NCBI RefSeq assembly: GCF_020176955.2
Contig: NZ_JAIUCZ020000003.1
Coordinates: forward strand, 248,001 to 312,000
Reading direction: 5' to 3'
Source of the DNA: Nocardia sp. alder85J
Lineage (GTDB): Bacteria; Actinomycetota; Actinomycetes; Mycobacteriales; Mycobacteriaceae
DNA length: 64,000 nt
The notes beneath the pieces were generated by a model. It made no database searches, was not told the origin of the DNA, and saw nothing but the letters and a program-made list of their open reading frames with translations. Made by a program: the position numbers and the translations under genes. Position 1 is the first letter of the stretch, and the number at the start of each line of letters is the position of its first letter. Shown here piece by piece: positions 27,620 to 35,793 of this stretch.

Positions 27620-28663
27620 ATGATCCTCGATGATGTGCGGGTCCCGATCGTGCTGTCCCCGATGGCGGGTGGTCCGTCCACGCCGGAGCTGGCAGTTGCC
27701 GTTTCCGAGGCCGGCGGGCTCGGTTTCCTCGCCGCCGGCTATCTCGACGCGACCGAGATGTCACGGCGCATCGCCCGCATCCGGTCAGCGACCGCCGCGC
27801 CCTTCGGCGTCAATCTCTTCGTGCCGGGCGCACCCACCCCGCCGGACCGCTACGCCCGGTATCTCGGCGAACTCGGCCGCGAATTCTCGCTCGGCAGCGC
27901 GCGATTCGCGACCGACGACTGGGACGCCAAACTGAACGCGCTGGTCGAGACGCCGATCCCGGTGGCGTCCTTCGCCTTCGGCTGCCCGGTCGCCGCCGAT
28001 ATCGCGCGGCTGCACGCCGCGGGCACCGAAGTGTGGGTCACCGTCACCAGCGTGGCCGAGGCCCGGCTGGCGGCCGAGTCCGGCGCCGATGTGCTGATCG
28101 CCCAGGGCGCCGAGGCCGGCGGCCACCGCGCGGGCTTCACCGATTCACCCGCCGACGACGGCTGCGATCCACTCACCACTCTCGCACTGCTGCAACTGCT
28201 CACGGCCGCGGTGTCCCGGCCGATCGTCGCCGCCGGCGGGATCGCGACCGGCGCCGGCATCGCCGCGGTCCTGGCCGCCGGCGCCGCGGCGGCCCAACTG
28301 GGCACCGCCTTCCTGCGCTGCCCCGAGGCGGGTACGGTCGCAGCCCATCGCGAGGCGCTGGCGCTCGACACCCCGACCATGCTGACCCGTGCGTTCACCG
28401 GCCGCCGAGCCCGCGGCCTGCGCAACCGCTTCATCCTGGACCACCCCGACGCACCCTCGGCCTACCCCGAGATCCACTACGCCACCGGACCGTTGCGGCA
28501 GGCCGCCCGGACCGCAGGCGATGCCGAGAACATCAACATGTGGTCCGGACAGGCACATTCGCTCATCACCGGGGAACCCGCCGCCGAGCTGGTGGGCCGC
28601 CTGGCGCGCGAAACGAAAGATGCTCTGGAAGCGGCACTTTCACGAAAGTTCCAGTCTTGTTGA
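27620..28663 (+). CDS. Nitronate monooxygenase (2-nitropropane dioxygenase family)
   Basis: An FMN-dependent TIM-barrel enzyme that oxidises alkyl nitronates (detoxification of propionate-3-nitronate and similar compounds). The sequence begins MILDDVRVPIVLSPMAGGPS, the typical first strand and flavin loop. Later AQGAEAGGHRAG carries the family's catalytic His, and IVAAGGIATG and AQLGTAFLRC form the FMN phosphate-binding part. The open frame extends to a GTG at 27521, but homologues start at the MILD methionine and GGGGG lies just upstream, so I use 27620 (347 residues). It is divergent from the M23 gene and probably monocistronic. Confidence 0.85.
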   Translation: MILDDVRVPIVLSPMAGGPSTPELAVAVSEAGGLGFLAAGYLDATEMSRRIARIRSATAAPFGVNLFVPGAPTPPDRYARYLGELGREFSLGSARFATDDWDAKLNALVETPIPVASFAFGCPVAADIARLHAAGTEVWVTVTSVAEARLAAESGADVLIAQGAEAGGHRAGFTDSPADDGCDPLTTLALLQLLTAAVSRPIVAAGGIATGAGIAAVLAAGAAAAQLGTAFLRCPEAGTVAAHREALALDTPTMLTRAFTGRRARGLRNRFILDHPDAPSAYPEIHYATGPLRQAARTAGDAENINMWSGQAHSLITGEPAAELVGRLARETKDALEAALSRKFQSC

Positions 28664-28683
28664 CAACGTTTTTCGTTTAGAAT
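28660..28683 (+). promoter_or_regulatory. AT-rich box at the end of the monooxygenase gene, possible Zur-like site
   Basis: TTGACA at 28660-28665 overlaps the stop codon and TAGAAT lies at 28678-28683, but the 12-bp spacer is too short for a standard promoter. The stretch TGACAACGTTTTTCG resembles the 7-1-7 layout of actinobacterial Zur boxes (TGAAAATGATTTTCA). The match is partial and by eye only. It lies 38 bp before the next start. Confidence 0.25.
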
Positions 28684-28720
28684 CGAGTGGCATCATCCGC
28701 CATCCCACAAGGAGAGCGTT

Positions 28721-29113
28721 ATGTCACTGGACGTTCCATCCGCGCTGCTCGAACGTGCCGAACGCGGTGAGGTCTCGGACGACGAGTTCGTCGACTGCGT
28801 CCGCAGCTCACTGCCCTACGCCTACGAGGTGGTCAGCCGCGTGGTGTCCGATCTGCACACGGGCACGGCCGAATTCGCGGACAACCTGATCGCCCCACCG
28901 GACGAGACGGCGCGCGGCCAGTTGCTGCGCGCCCTGGCCTCCGACGCCATTCGTGGTGGCCTGGAGCGCCATTTCGGCGTCAAGCTCGCCTTCCAGAACT
29001 GTCACCGGGTCGCGGCCTTCCCGCTCGCGTCCGTCGGCGGCGACACCTACTCCACCTTCATCTCGACCCGGGCCCAGTTGCTGAACCAGAGCCCGGAACT
29101 GCGTAACTGCTAG
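28721..29113 (+). CDS. Small conserved actinobacterial protein (SCO5389-like)
   Basis: 130 residues, soluble, no signal or membrane segment. Start ATG with an excellent AAGGAGAG 5 nt upstream. The blocks LLERAERGEVSDDEFVDCVR, SSLPYAYEVVS, ETARGQLLRALASDAIRGGL, HFGVKLAFQNCHRVAAFPL and AQLLNQSPELRNC match from memory a family widespread in Streptomyces and Nocardia that I associate with SCO5389. No function is known to me. The constant Cys-His pair (FQNCHR) could bind a metal or cofactor. A strong hairpin follows the stop. Confidence 0.75.
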   Translation: MSLDVPSALLERAERGEVSDDEFVDCVRSSLPYAYEVVSRVVSDLHTGTAEFADNLIAPPDETARGQLLRALASDAIRGGLERHFGVKLAFQNCHRVAAFPLASVGGDTYSTFISTRAQLLNQSPELRNC

Positions 29114-29129
29114 TAGCCCACACGATTAC

Positions 29130-29162
29130 GGGTCCCATCCGGGCGCGCCCCGGGTGGGACCC
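29130..29162. terminator. Bidirectional terminator hairpin
   Basis: A 14-bp stem (29130-29143 with 29149-29162, one G-T pair) and a 5-nt loop. It sits between the convergent ends of the small conserved gene (29113) and the interrupted methyltransferase (29166). Confidence 0.8.
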
Positions 29163-29165
29163 GGG

Positions 29166-30008
29166 TCAGCCCTTGCGTCCGATGCCCGCCCAGAGCAGCG
29201 CGGAATCGGACGCCCCCGCGAGGTCGACGGCGGTGTCCCCGGCCAGATCCGGCCGCCAGGCCGAGACCGGCACGATGCCCGGCGCCAACAGTTCGGTGCC
29301 GCAGAACAATTCCTCGAACTGTGCCCGGCTGCGCGCGCACTGCGCCAGGCCGCCGCGCTTGCCCAGTTCGACGATGCGCAGCACCCCACGCAGATTGGTG
29401 TCACCGGTCAGATGGGTGATCACCAGCGCGCTGCCGGGCGGCACCGCGTCCAGCAGACTTCCCAGGATCGCCTGCGGATCGTCCGCGTCCAGGATGTACA
29501 TCATGATGGCGACCAGCATGATCGCCACCGGCCGGCCGCGGTCCAGATTCCCGGTGAAGGCCGGATCGGTCAGAATCTATTGCGGGTCACGCAGATCCGC
29601 GTGGATGAAGGCGGTGCGCCCCTGCGGCGTGCCCTTCATCAGGGCGCGCGCGTGCACCATCACGATCGGATCGTGGTCCACGTAGACCACCCGGGCCGCC
29701 GGATCCACCAGCTGCGCCACCTCATGGGTGTTGCCCGCGGTCGGAATTCCGGTGCCGATGTCGAGAAACTGCGTGATTCCGTATTCCCGCACCAGACACC
29801 GCACCGCCCGCCCCAGGAATGCGCGATTGGCCCGCGCCGCGACCATCACATCGGGCACCTCGGCGACGATGGCGTCACCGAGAGCGCGATCGGGCGGGTA
29901 GTGGTCGCGGCCACCCAGCCAATAGTCGTAGACCCGGGCCGGGTGTGGCACGGTAACGTCGATTTTCGTCGACAACCGGGCGTGCGCCCCGGCTGGGCTG
30001 TCCGACAT
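29166..30008 (-). pseudogene. S-adenosyl methyltransferase (DUF574/Methyltransf_19) interrupted by an in-frame amber codon
   Basis: Start ATG 30008 with GAGGAAA 5 nt upstream. Residues 1-143 carry the family's N-terminal ARVYDYWLGGRDHYPPDR and the SAM motif FLDIGTGIPT. A TAG at 29579-29577 follows FIHADLRDPQ, and the same frame continues at once with ILTDPAFTGNLDRGRPVAIM and runs to 29166 as a normal family C-terminus. Nothing else is lost, so a single base change (for example CAG or GAG to TAG) explains it. The two parts cannot work alone: the SAM site is in the first half and part of the fold in the second. It is either a recent pseudogene, a sequencing error, or read through. Confidence 0.85.
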
Positions 30009-30130
30009 CGCTTTCCTCTTCGCCGCAGGACGTGGAACAGAATATTCGGCTCACCAGCACCCGGACACCGATTCGGTCGATCGCACCCGAACAGCCCGAA
30101 TACGTCCCTTCCGGAGGATCCGCAGGAATT

Positions 30131-31462
30131 CTACCGGCGCGAATCCCCGTATCCCACGGGATCACCCGCGGCCTTCGCACCGGCGGCCCGGCCGTCGACG
30201 AAAAGCCTTCCGCCGGCGTCGAAATGACCGATGTCACCGGTGGCGAGCAAACCTCCCGGCCCGCCGGTGAACGGAACCGCATTGCCCACCACGATGCGCC
30301 CGGTGACCCCGGGAGGCGCTTCGCCCCCGGCCTCGTCGAGCACCTTCACCACCGCCCCCAGCACCGGCCGCCCCGCACATCCGGGTTCGGCGTCCAGATC
30401 CGCGGGCGTGGCGACGGTCGCGCACCCGACCGCCACCGACCCGTAGACGTGATGCACCACCGGCCCGAACACCCGCGCCGCGCGGCGGCACAATTCCGCC
30501 CCCAGCCGCGGCCCACCGACCAGCACCACCCGCAGCGCCCCCAGATCCCGCTCCGCGAACAGCAGTGGATCCAGTTCGACGATGCGCGACAACATCACCG
30601 GCGCCGCGACCAGCACCCCCGCCCGATGCCGCGCGACGCTGTCGATCACCCGCCGCGGCTCGAACCGCCGCCGCACCACCAGCGTCGACCCCAGCCCGAA
30701 CGCCAGCACCGCCATCGTGAAACCCAGCGTATGGAAAAGCGGCACAGGACATTCCGTCACCTCGCGGGTGCGCAACGGCACCCGGCTCAGCATCGTCCCC
30801 AGCGGCCGCAACGACCACGGCCCGGCCCCGCCCGCGACCCCGCCGTCGGGCAGCACCACCACCGCGATCGTGGCCGGCGGTGGCGGTGGCACGGAAGACC
30901 CTGCGGCGATGAGGGTTTCGAGACTGCGCAGATGCGGCGAATCGGTCCACGCGCGATACGCCCCGCGCCGCGGGCTCAGCGTGCCGAGCACCCCCTCGAA
31001 CTCCTGGTCGTAGACCAGCAGATCCACCCCCGGCCGCACCGCCGCCGCCGGCAGCCGCACCCCCGCGAAATCCGGATTCAGCAACAGGATTCGCGCCCCG
31101 CACTTGGCGGCGGCGAACAACGCGTCGAACAACCCGCGATGATTGCGAACCAGCAGCGCCACATGTTCCCCGGCCCGTAACCCCCGCTTGCGCCACTCGT
31201 TGGCCAGCCGGGTGGACCGATCATCGAGCTCCGCATAACCCAGCGCACCCAGCTCATCGATCAGCGCCGCCCGGCCACCCCATCGCCGAGCCGAAAAGGT
31301 CAGCGCCGCAACAAGATTCCCGTACCGCGCCAACGCCGCCCCGGCCGCCGGATAGGCCCCCGCCGCCCGCACCCCGAGCAGCCCCGCCCCCGCGCACAAC
31401 CGCAGATATTCGGCCTCGGTCCAGGCTCGCCGCCCCAGCGCACGCCACACGTCATCGGCCAC
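30131..31462 (-). CDS. Degenerate AMP-binding (FadD2/FadD12-like) protein, probably inactive
   Basis: 443 residues from a GTG at 31462 (GGAGGAG upstream). The order of blocks is that of FadD2/FadD12-type acyl-CoA synthetases: LGYAELDDRSTRLANEWRKR, LLLNPDFAGV, CPVPLFHTLGFTMAVLAF, GSTLVVRRRFEPR, APVMLSRIVEL, VYGSVAVGCATVATPADL, GDIGHFDAGGRLFVDGR. Two essential parts are missing. Where the P-loop TSGTTGTPKG should stand it reads VVLPDGGVAGGAGPW. The protein stops about 18 residues after FVDGR, so the C-terminal subdomain with the catalytic lysine is absent. It might be a pseudogene in a late stage, yet the frame is open over the full length. It follows an intact ligase gene on the same strand, separated by a terminator-like hairpin. 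Confidence 0.7.
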   Translation of the reverse strand: MADDVWRALGRRAWTEAEYLRLCAGAGLLGVRAAGAYPAAGAALARYGNLVAALTFSARRWGGRAALIDELGALGYAELDDRSTRLANEWRKRGLRAGEHVALLVRNHRGLFDALFAAAKCGARILLLNPDFAGVRLPAAAVRPGVDLLVYDQEFEGVLGTLSPRRGAYRAWTDSPHLRSLETLIAAGSSVPPPPPATIAVVVLPDGGVAGGAGPWSLRPLGTMLSRVPLRTREVTECPVPLFHTLGFTMAVLAFGLGSTLVVRRRFEPRRVIDSVARHRAGVLVAAPVMLSRIVELDPLLFAERDLGALRVVLVGGPRLGAELCRRAARVFGPVVHHVYGSVAVGCATVATPADLDAEPGCAGRPVLGAVVKVLDEAGGEAPPGVTGRIVVGNAVPFTGGPGGLLATGDIGHFDAGGRLFVDGRAAGAKAAGDPVGYGDSRR

Positions 31463-31490
31463 GATGCCACTCCTCCCCCACGCCCGACGG

Positions 31491-31529
31491 CGGGACCGGG
31501 CCCAGGGTATCCGCCCCGGGCCCGTCCCG
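31491..31529 (-). terminator. Hairpin downstream of the acyl-CoA ligase gene
   Basis: CGGGACCGGGCCC (31491-31503) pairs with GGGCCCGTCCCG (31518-31529), one bulged C, loop 14 nt. It lies just after the stop of the ligase gene that ends at 31540. Confidence 0.55.
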
Positions 31530-31539
31530 ACTACGGCCA

Positions 31540-33174
31540 CTACAGCTTCACGACCTCCAGCTCCCCGTCCGAATACCGCGCCCGCAGCCGCTTCTTGTCG
31601 AACTTGCCGACGCTGGTCTTGGGCACCTCGTCGATGAAGGTCCAGTACTCCGGCAACTGCCACTTGGCGAACTTGCCGGCCAGAAAGTCCCGCAACTCCA
31701 CCGGCTCCGCACTCGCGCCCGGCTTGAGCACGACCGCGACCAGCGGCCGCTCGTCCCACTTGGGATCGGGAATCCCGATCACCGACGCCTCGGCCACCGC
31801 CGGGTGCCCGATGATCGCGTTCTCCAGATCGACCGAGGAGATCCACTCCCCACCGGACTTGATCACATCCTTGGTGCGATCCACGAGGGTGAGGTACCCG
31901 TTCGGCGTGATCCGCCCGACGTCACCGGTGCGCAACCATCCGTCGTCGAACTTGTCCGGATCGACCTCCACCCCATCCGGCGAGTAGTACGACCCGGTGA
32001 TCCAGGGCCCACGCACCTCCAACTCGCCGACGGCCTTCCCGTCGTTCGGCAGCACGGTCCCGTCGTCGGCGACCACCCGGGCCCGCACCGAGGCCGGGAA
32101 CAACCCCTGGCTGTACCGGTACTGCCACTCCTCCTCGCCGGTCACCCCGGTCGGCGCATGCGACACGCTCCCCAGCGGCGAGGTCTCGGTCATCCCCCAG
32201 GCGTGCAGCAACCGCACCCCGTACTTCTCCTGGAAGGCATGCATCATCGCCGGCGGCAGGGCAGCCCCGCCGACCACCACGGTCCGCAGATGCGCGATGT
32301 CCTGCGGCGCGGCCTCCAACTGCGCCAGCACCCCACCCCAGATGGTCGGCACCGCGGCCGCGAAGGTCGGCTGCTCCGAAGCCATCATCTGCAACAGCGG
32401 CCCCGGCTGGAGGAACCGATCCGGCATCAGCACATTGGCCCCCGACATCATCGCCGCATACGGCAACCCCCACGCATTGGCGTGGAACAGCGGCACGATG
32501 GCCAGCACATTGTCCGAAGCGGTGAACCCCATCCCGTTCGGCGAGATCACCTGCATGGCATGCAGCCAATTCGACCGATGCGAGTACACGACCCCCTTCG
32601 GATCCCCCGTGGTCCCCGAGGTGTAGCACATCCCCGCCGCCGACTTCTCGTCCACGACCGGGAAGTCGTACTCGGTGGGCTGCCCCGCCAGCAGCTCGTC
32701 CCACGCGTGCACCCGCACCCCCTCGGGCGCCACGATCGTCCCCGCATCCCCATTGACCACGATGACGTGCCGCACCGTCCGCAACAACGGCAGGTACTGG
32801 TTGAACATCGGAACCAGCGTCCCGTCGACGATCACCACCTGGTCCTCGGCGTGATTGGCGACGAAGACCAACTGCTCCGGAAACAACCTGATGTTGAGCG
32901 CATGCAACACGGCCCCCATCGCCGGCACCGCCGCGTACACGCACATGTGTTCGTTGTTGTTCCACATGAACGTGCCGACCCGATCCCCGATGCCGACGTC
33001 CAGCCCCCGCAACGCGTGCGCCAGCTGCGCCCCCCGCTCCCCCAACTCGCGATACGTCATGGTCCGAACCCCGTCGCCGGTCCAGGTGGAGACCGTGGAG
33101 TCCCCCTGGAAGGTGGCGGCGTACCGCAACAGAGTCGCCAGCGAAAGCTGCTCGTCCTGCATCGTGCTCAACAT
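31540..33174 (-). CDS. Medium/long-chain fatty-acid--CoA ligase
   Basis: It activates a fatty acid with ATP to the acyl-adenylate and then to acyl-CoA. All ANL motifs are present: CYTSGTTGDPKGVVYSHRSN (P-loop), WGMTETSPLG (A5), GWLRTGDVGRI (A7), LVDRTKDVIKSGGEWIS (A8), and KTSVGKFDKKRLR with the catalytic lysine (A10). The C-terminus is complete. The open frame begins at 33249, but ATG 33174 has GGAGGA about 7 nt upstream and is the better start (544 residues). It is divergent from the flavin monooxygenase (157-bp shared region) and unlinked to the NRPS genes, so it is more likely lipid metabolism than peptide acylation. Confidence 0.9.
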   Translation of the reverse strand: MLSTMQDEQLSLATLLRYAATFQGDSTVSTWTGDGVRTMTYRELGERGAQLAHALRGLDVGIGDRVGTFMWNNNEHMCVYAAVPAMGAVLHALNIRLFPEQLVFVANHAEDQVVIVDGTLVPMFNQYLPLLRTVRHVIVVNGDAGTIVAPEGVRVHAWDELLAGQPTEYDFPVVDEKSAAGMCYTSGTTGDPKGVVYSHRSNWLHAMQVISPNGMGFTASDNVLAIVPLFHANAWGLPYAAMMSGANVLMPDRFLQPGPLLQMMASEQPTFAAAVPTIWGGVLAQLEAAPQDIAHLRTVVVGGAALPPAMMHAFQEKYGVRLLHAWGMTETSPLGSVSHAPTGVTGEEEWQYRYSQGLFPASVRARVVADDGTVLPNDGKAVGELEVRGPWITGSYYSPDGVEVDPDKFDDGWLRTGDVGRITPNGYLTLVDRTKDVIKSGGEWISSVDLENAIIGHPAVAEASVIGIPDPKWDERPLVAVVLKPGASAEPVELRDFLAGKFAKWQLPEYWTFIDEVPKTSVGKFDKKRLRARYSDGELEVVKL

Positions 33175-33331
33175 AAGTGTCAGTCCTCCTTCGGCCGGTT
33201 CCGAGCAAGTGAAACCGGTCACATTCGGCGAGGATAGCCGAAGCTTCACGCGTGCAGGACACTGGCCGGAAATATAGATCCGTGGCCCCGGATCTCTTCG
33301 GAACCCCGGGTCACGAGCCTACCCTCGAGGA

Positions 33332-34816
33332 ATGAGCACCACCCCCACCATCCTGATCATCGGCGCCGGTTTCGCGGGGCTGGGCATGGGCCTGGAATTG
33401 CGCCGGGCCGGGATCGAGAGTTTCTCGATCGTCGAGCGGGCCGGGGATCTGGGTGGGGTGTGGCGGGAGAACACGTACCCCGGCGCGGCCTGCGACGTCC
33501 CGTCACCGTTGTACTCGTGGTCCTTCGCCCCGAAAACCGATTGGCCCCGGCGGTTTTCACCCCAGCGGGATATCCACGAGTACATGCGAACGGTGGCAAC
33601 GGAATACGGCCTGGTGGAACGCATCCGATTCGGCACGGAGGTCTCGGATGCGGAATTCGATGAGACCCGGGGCATTTGGCTGGTCCGGACCACCGACGGC
33701 GAGGTGCTGACCGCGGACGTCCTGATCCCCGCCGTGGGCCAGCTGTCCCGCCCCGCACTCCCCGACATCCCCGGGGTGGGCACCTTCACCGGCCCGGCCT
33801 TCCACTCCGCCGAGTGGAACCACGAGGTCGACCTCACCGGCAAACGCGTCGCCTGCATCGGGACCGGAGCCAGTGCGATCCAATACATTCCACAGATCCA
33901 GCCGAAGGCAGGCCACCTCACCCTCTACCAGCGCTCGGCAGCCTGGGTCCTCCCCAAATTCGACACCGAATACACTCCGCGCCACCACCGGATGTTCCGC
34001 CGCTTTCCCCTGACCCGCCTGGCCGAACGCTTCGCCATCTGGCTGTTCTTCGAGGTGATGGCCCTGTCCCTCACCGACCTCCCCTGGCTCCGCCACCCCG
34101 CCACCCTGCTCGCGAATCGCTACCGCACCCAACAGGTCCCGGACCCCGAGCTGCGAGCCAAACTCACCCCCGACTACGCCCCCGGCTGCAAACGCGCCCT
34201 CTTCTCCAACGACTATTTCCCCGCCCTGACCCAGCCCAACGTCACAGTGGAGACAACGGCCATCGAGGCCATCACCCCCACCGGCCTCCGCACCACCGAC
34301 GGCGTAGACCACGAAGCCGACGTGATCATCTACGGCACCGGCTTCAAAGGCACCGAATTCCTCGCCCCCATGACCATCTCCGGCACCGCCGGCCGCAAAC
34401 TCGCCGACATCTGGTCCCCCGAAGGCGCCCGCGCCTACCTGGGTATCTCCGTCCCCGGCTTCCCGAGCATGTTCCTCATGTACGGCCCGAACACCAACGT
34501 CGGCTCCGGATCGATCATCTACATGCTGGAATCCCAGGCCCGCTACATCCGGCAAGCCGTCCAATACCTGACCAGCCACCCCGGCCAGGCAGTATCGGTC
34601 CGCCCCACCGCCGAACAGTCCTGGGACACCTGGCTCCAACCCCGCCTCCGCCACACCCCCTGGAACCTCTGCTCCAGTTGGTACCGCAACGCCTCCGGCC
34701 GCATCACCAACAACTGGCCGGGCGCCACCCTGCTCTTCCGCCGCAAGACCCGCCGCTTCGACCCGGCGGTCTACGACACCCTCCGTACGCCGAGCCCCAC
34801 CGACCAGGCAATGTAG
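33332..34816 (+). CDS. FAD-dependent monooxygenase, Baeyer-Villiger type
   Basis: 494 residues. The FAD-binding Rossmann motif GAGFAGLG is at 11-18. The type I Baeyer-Villiger fingerprint F-x-G-x-x-x-H-x-x-x-W is present at 152-162 (FTGPAFHSAEW), although Asn follows the Trp where Pro or Asp is usual. The NADPH-binding GTGASA motif is at 177-182. The C-terminal block (FPSMFLMYGPNTNVGSGSII) is typical of nocardial and mycobacterial flavin monooxygenases. It would insert oxygen next to a ketone in a cyclic or long-chain substrate; the actual substrate cannot be read. The codon bias changes at about 33700, from ordinary to extremely C-rich third positions, which keeps the frame. Confidence 0.87.
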   Translation: MSTTPTILIIGAGFAGLGMGLELRRAGIESFSIVERAGDLGGVWRENTYPGAACDVPSPLYSWSFAPKTDWPRRFSPQRDIHEYMRTVATEYGLVERIRFGTEVSDAEFDETRGIWLVRTTDGEVLTADVLIPAVGQLSRPALPDIPGVGTFTGPAFHSAEWNHEVDLTGKRVACIGTGASAIQYIPQIQPKAGHLTLYQRSAAWVLPKFDTEYTPRHHRMFRRFPLTRLAERFAIWLFFEVMALSLTDLPWLRHPATLLANRYRTQQVPDPELRAKLTPDYAPGCKRALFSNDYFPALTQPNVTVETTAIEAITPTGLRTTDGVDHEADVIIYGTGFKGTEFLAPMTISGTAGRKLADIWSPEGARAYLGISVPGFPSMFLMYGPNTNVGSGSIIYMLESQARYIRQAVQYLTSHPGQAVSVRPTAEQSWDTWLQPRLRHTPWNLCSSWYRNASGRITNNWPGATLLFRRKTRRFDPAVYDTLRTPSPTDQAM

Positions 34817-34831
34817 CCCCGGCCCACACCC

Positions 34832-34851
34832 ACCCGGTAGTCTGACCGGGT
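34832..34851 (+). terminator. Small hairpin between monooxygenase and tRNA-Arg
   Basis: ACCCGGT (34832-34838) and ACCGGGT (34845-34851) form a 7-bp stem with a 6-nt loop, 16 nt after the monooxygenase stop and 2 nt before the tRNA. No T-run follows. Confidence 0.4.
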
Positions 34852-34853
34852 CC

Positions 34854-34926
34854 GCCTCCGTAGCTCAGGGGATAGAGCGACCCTCTCCTAAAGGGTAGGC
34901 CGCAGGTTCGAATCCTGCCGGGGGCA
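34854..34926 (+). tRNA. tRNA-Arg, anticodon CCT (reads AGG)
   Basis: A 73-nt cloverleaf: acceptor GCCTCCG pairs with CGGGGGC (one T-G), discriminator A at 34926. D-arm GCTC/GAGC, anticodon stem ACCCT/AGGGT with loop CTCCTAA giving anticodon CCT, T-arm GCAGG-TTCGAAT-CCTGC. CCA is not encoded. AGG is a rare codon in GC-rich actinomycetes, and this tRNA is a frequent island integration site. Two ArgS-family genes follow within 7 kb. Confidence 0.95.
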
Positions 34927-35076
34927 CGTACAGCATCTGCACAATCGGTGTCTGCCGTGTGGGAGTGTCAGGATTTTTCCGACAGACCCCCACCATGGGT
35001 AGGACGAGGTCGTGACCAGACATAGTTTCGAGTAGTCGGTACTCGGCTCCATACCTGTCGATGTGGCGCAGATCGG

Positions 35077-35787
35077 TCAGTGCGCGATAGTCGTCCTCTG
35101 GTGCGCGTCAATGGCGACTTCGCGCCAATGCTTGATCCATCGATCGAGCGGGGGAGGCTGCCTCGGTGGCTGTAGCCGATCTCTCCATGCGAGGTAGTTC
35201 GGATTCCGGTCGACCGGATAACGCGGGGTCTTGTTACCGACGGTGATGGGATCAACTTTCCATTCGGCCCATTCTCGTGCGGCGATGCTGAATGGTTGCT
35301 CATCGACCGACCTAGCTGCGATAAGCCTGTTGTATCCGATGTGGTTCAGTAGCGTTGTCGCGCACTGGGCGGTGTATACGGCCCGACCGGTGAGTGGGAT
35401 TCCCGTCGCGCCCATGCTGACCCAATAGCGGTACGGGCGGTCTTCAGGGCATAGACGCAGCTGTGGCCCGGTCTGCAGGTCGAAAGCGCCACCGGCGATC
35501 CCAGCGTCGAGATCCGCCGCGTAGCACACTTCGCCTGGCCATTGCAGATCAGGCGACCGTTCGAAAAGGGCGTGGAGATGAATGTAGTTGCGGGTGAATG
35601 CCTCTCGTCGTTGTGTGGCCTGTGCGATAGGTAGATCGTCGGGCAAGACGACGAGGAGGTCGATATCGCTGTCGAGCGTGTCGGTGTCGGTGGCCGCGCT
35701 GCCGGTCAGGCAGGCGAAGACGGGTGTGCCGGCGAATGCATCGTGTACCGCCGCAGTTGCGGCGTCTACGAGGTCGGTGGTGGGCAC
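35077..35787 (-). CDS. Nucleotidyltransferase-fold protein
   Basis: 236 residues, last gene of the five-gene operon, GTG start 6 bp after the methyltransferase stop. The minimal nucleotidyltransferase signature is clear near residues 29-47: LTGSAATDTDTLDSDIDLLV, that is G-S followed by D-x-D for metal binding, as in aminoglycoside and MNT-type enzymes. The remainder (VSMGATGIPLTGRAVYTAQC, LLNHIGYNRLIAARSVDEQP) is helical and unfamiliar. Members transfer a nucleotide, usually AMP, to a hydroxyl on a small molecule, tRNA or protein. In this operon the substrate might be tRNA or an arginine-derived intermediate; that is inference. Confidence 0.7.
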   Translation of the reverse strand: MPTTDLVDAATAAVHDAFAGTPVFACLTGSAATDTDTLDSDIDLLVVLPDDLPIAQATQRREAFTRNYIHLHALFERSPDLQWPGEVCYAADLDAGIAGGAFDLQTGPQLRLCPEDRPYRYWVSMGATGIPLTGRAVYTAQCATTLLNHIGYNRLIAARSVDEQPFSIAAREWAEWKVDPITVGNKTPRYPVDRNPNYLAWRDRLQPPRQPPPLDRWIKHWREVAIDAHQRTTIAH

Positions 35788-35793
35788 CGCGGT

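Noticed and set aside
28660..28683. TTGACA and TAGAAT as a standard sigma-70 promoter
   Set aside because: The spacer is only 12 bp; kept only as a possible operator.
31804..33237. Long plus-strand frames opposite the acyl-CoA ligase (for example 31804-33237)
   Set aside because: His/Arg/Pro-rich, no domain, fully antisense to a clear FadD gene.
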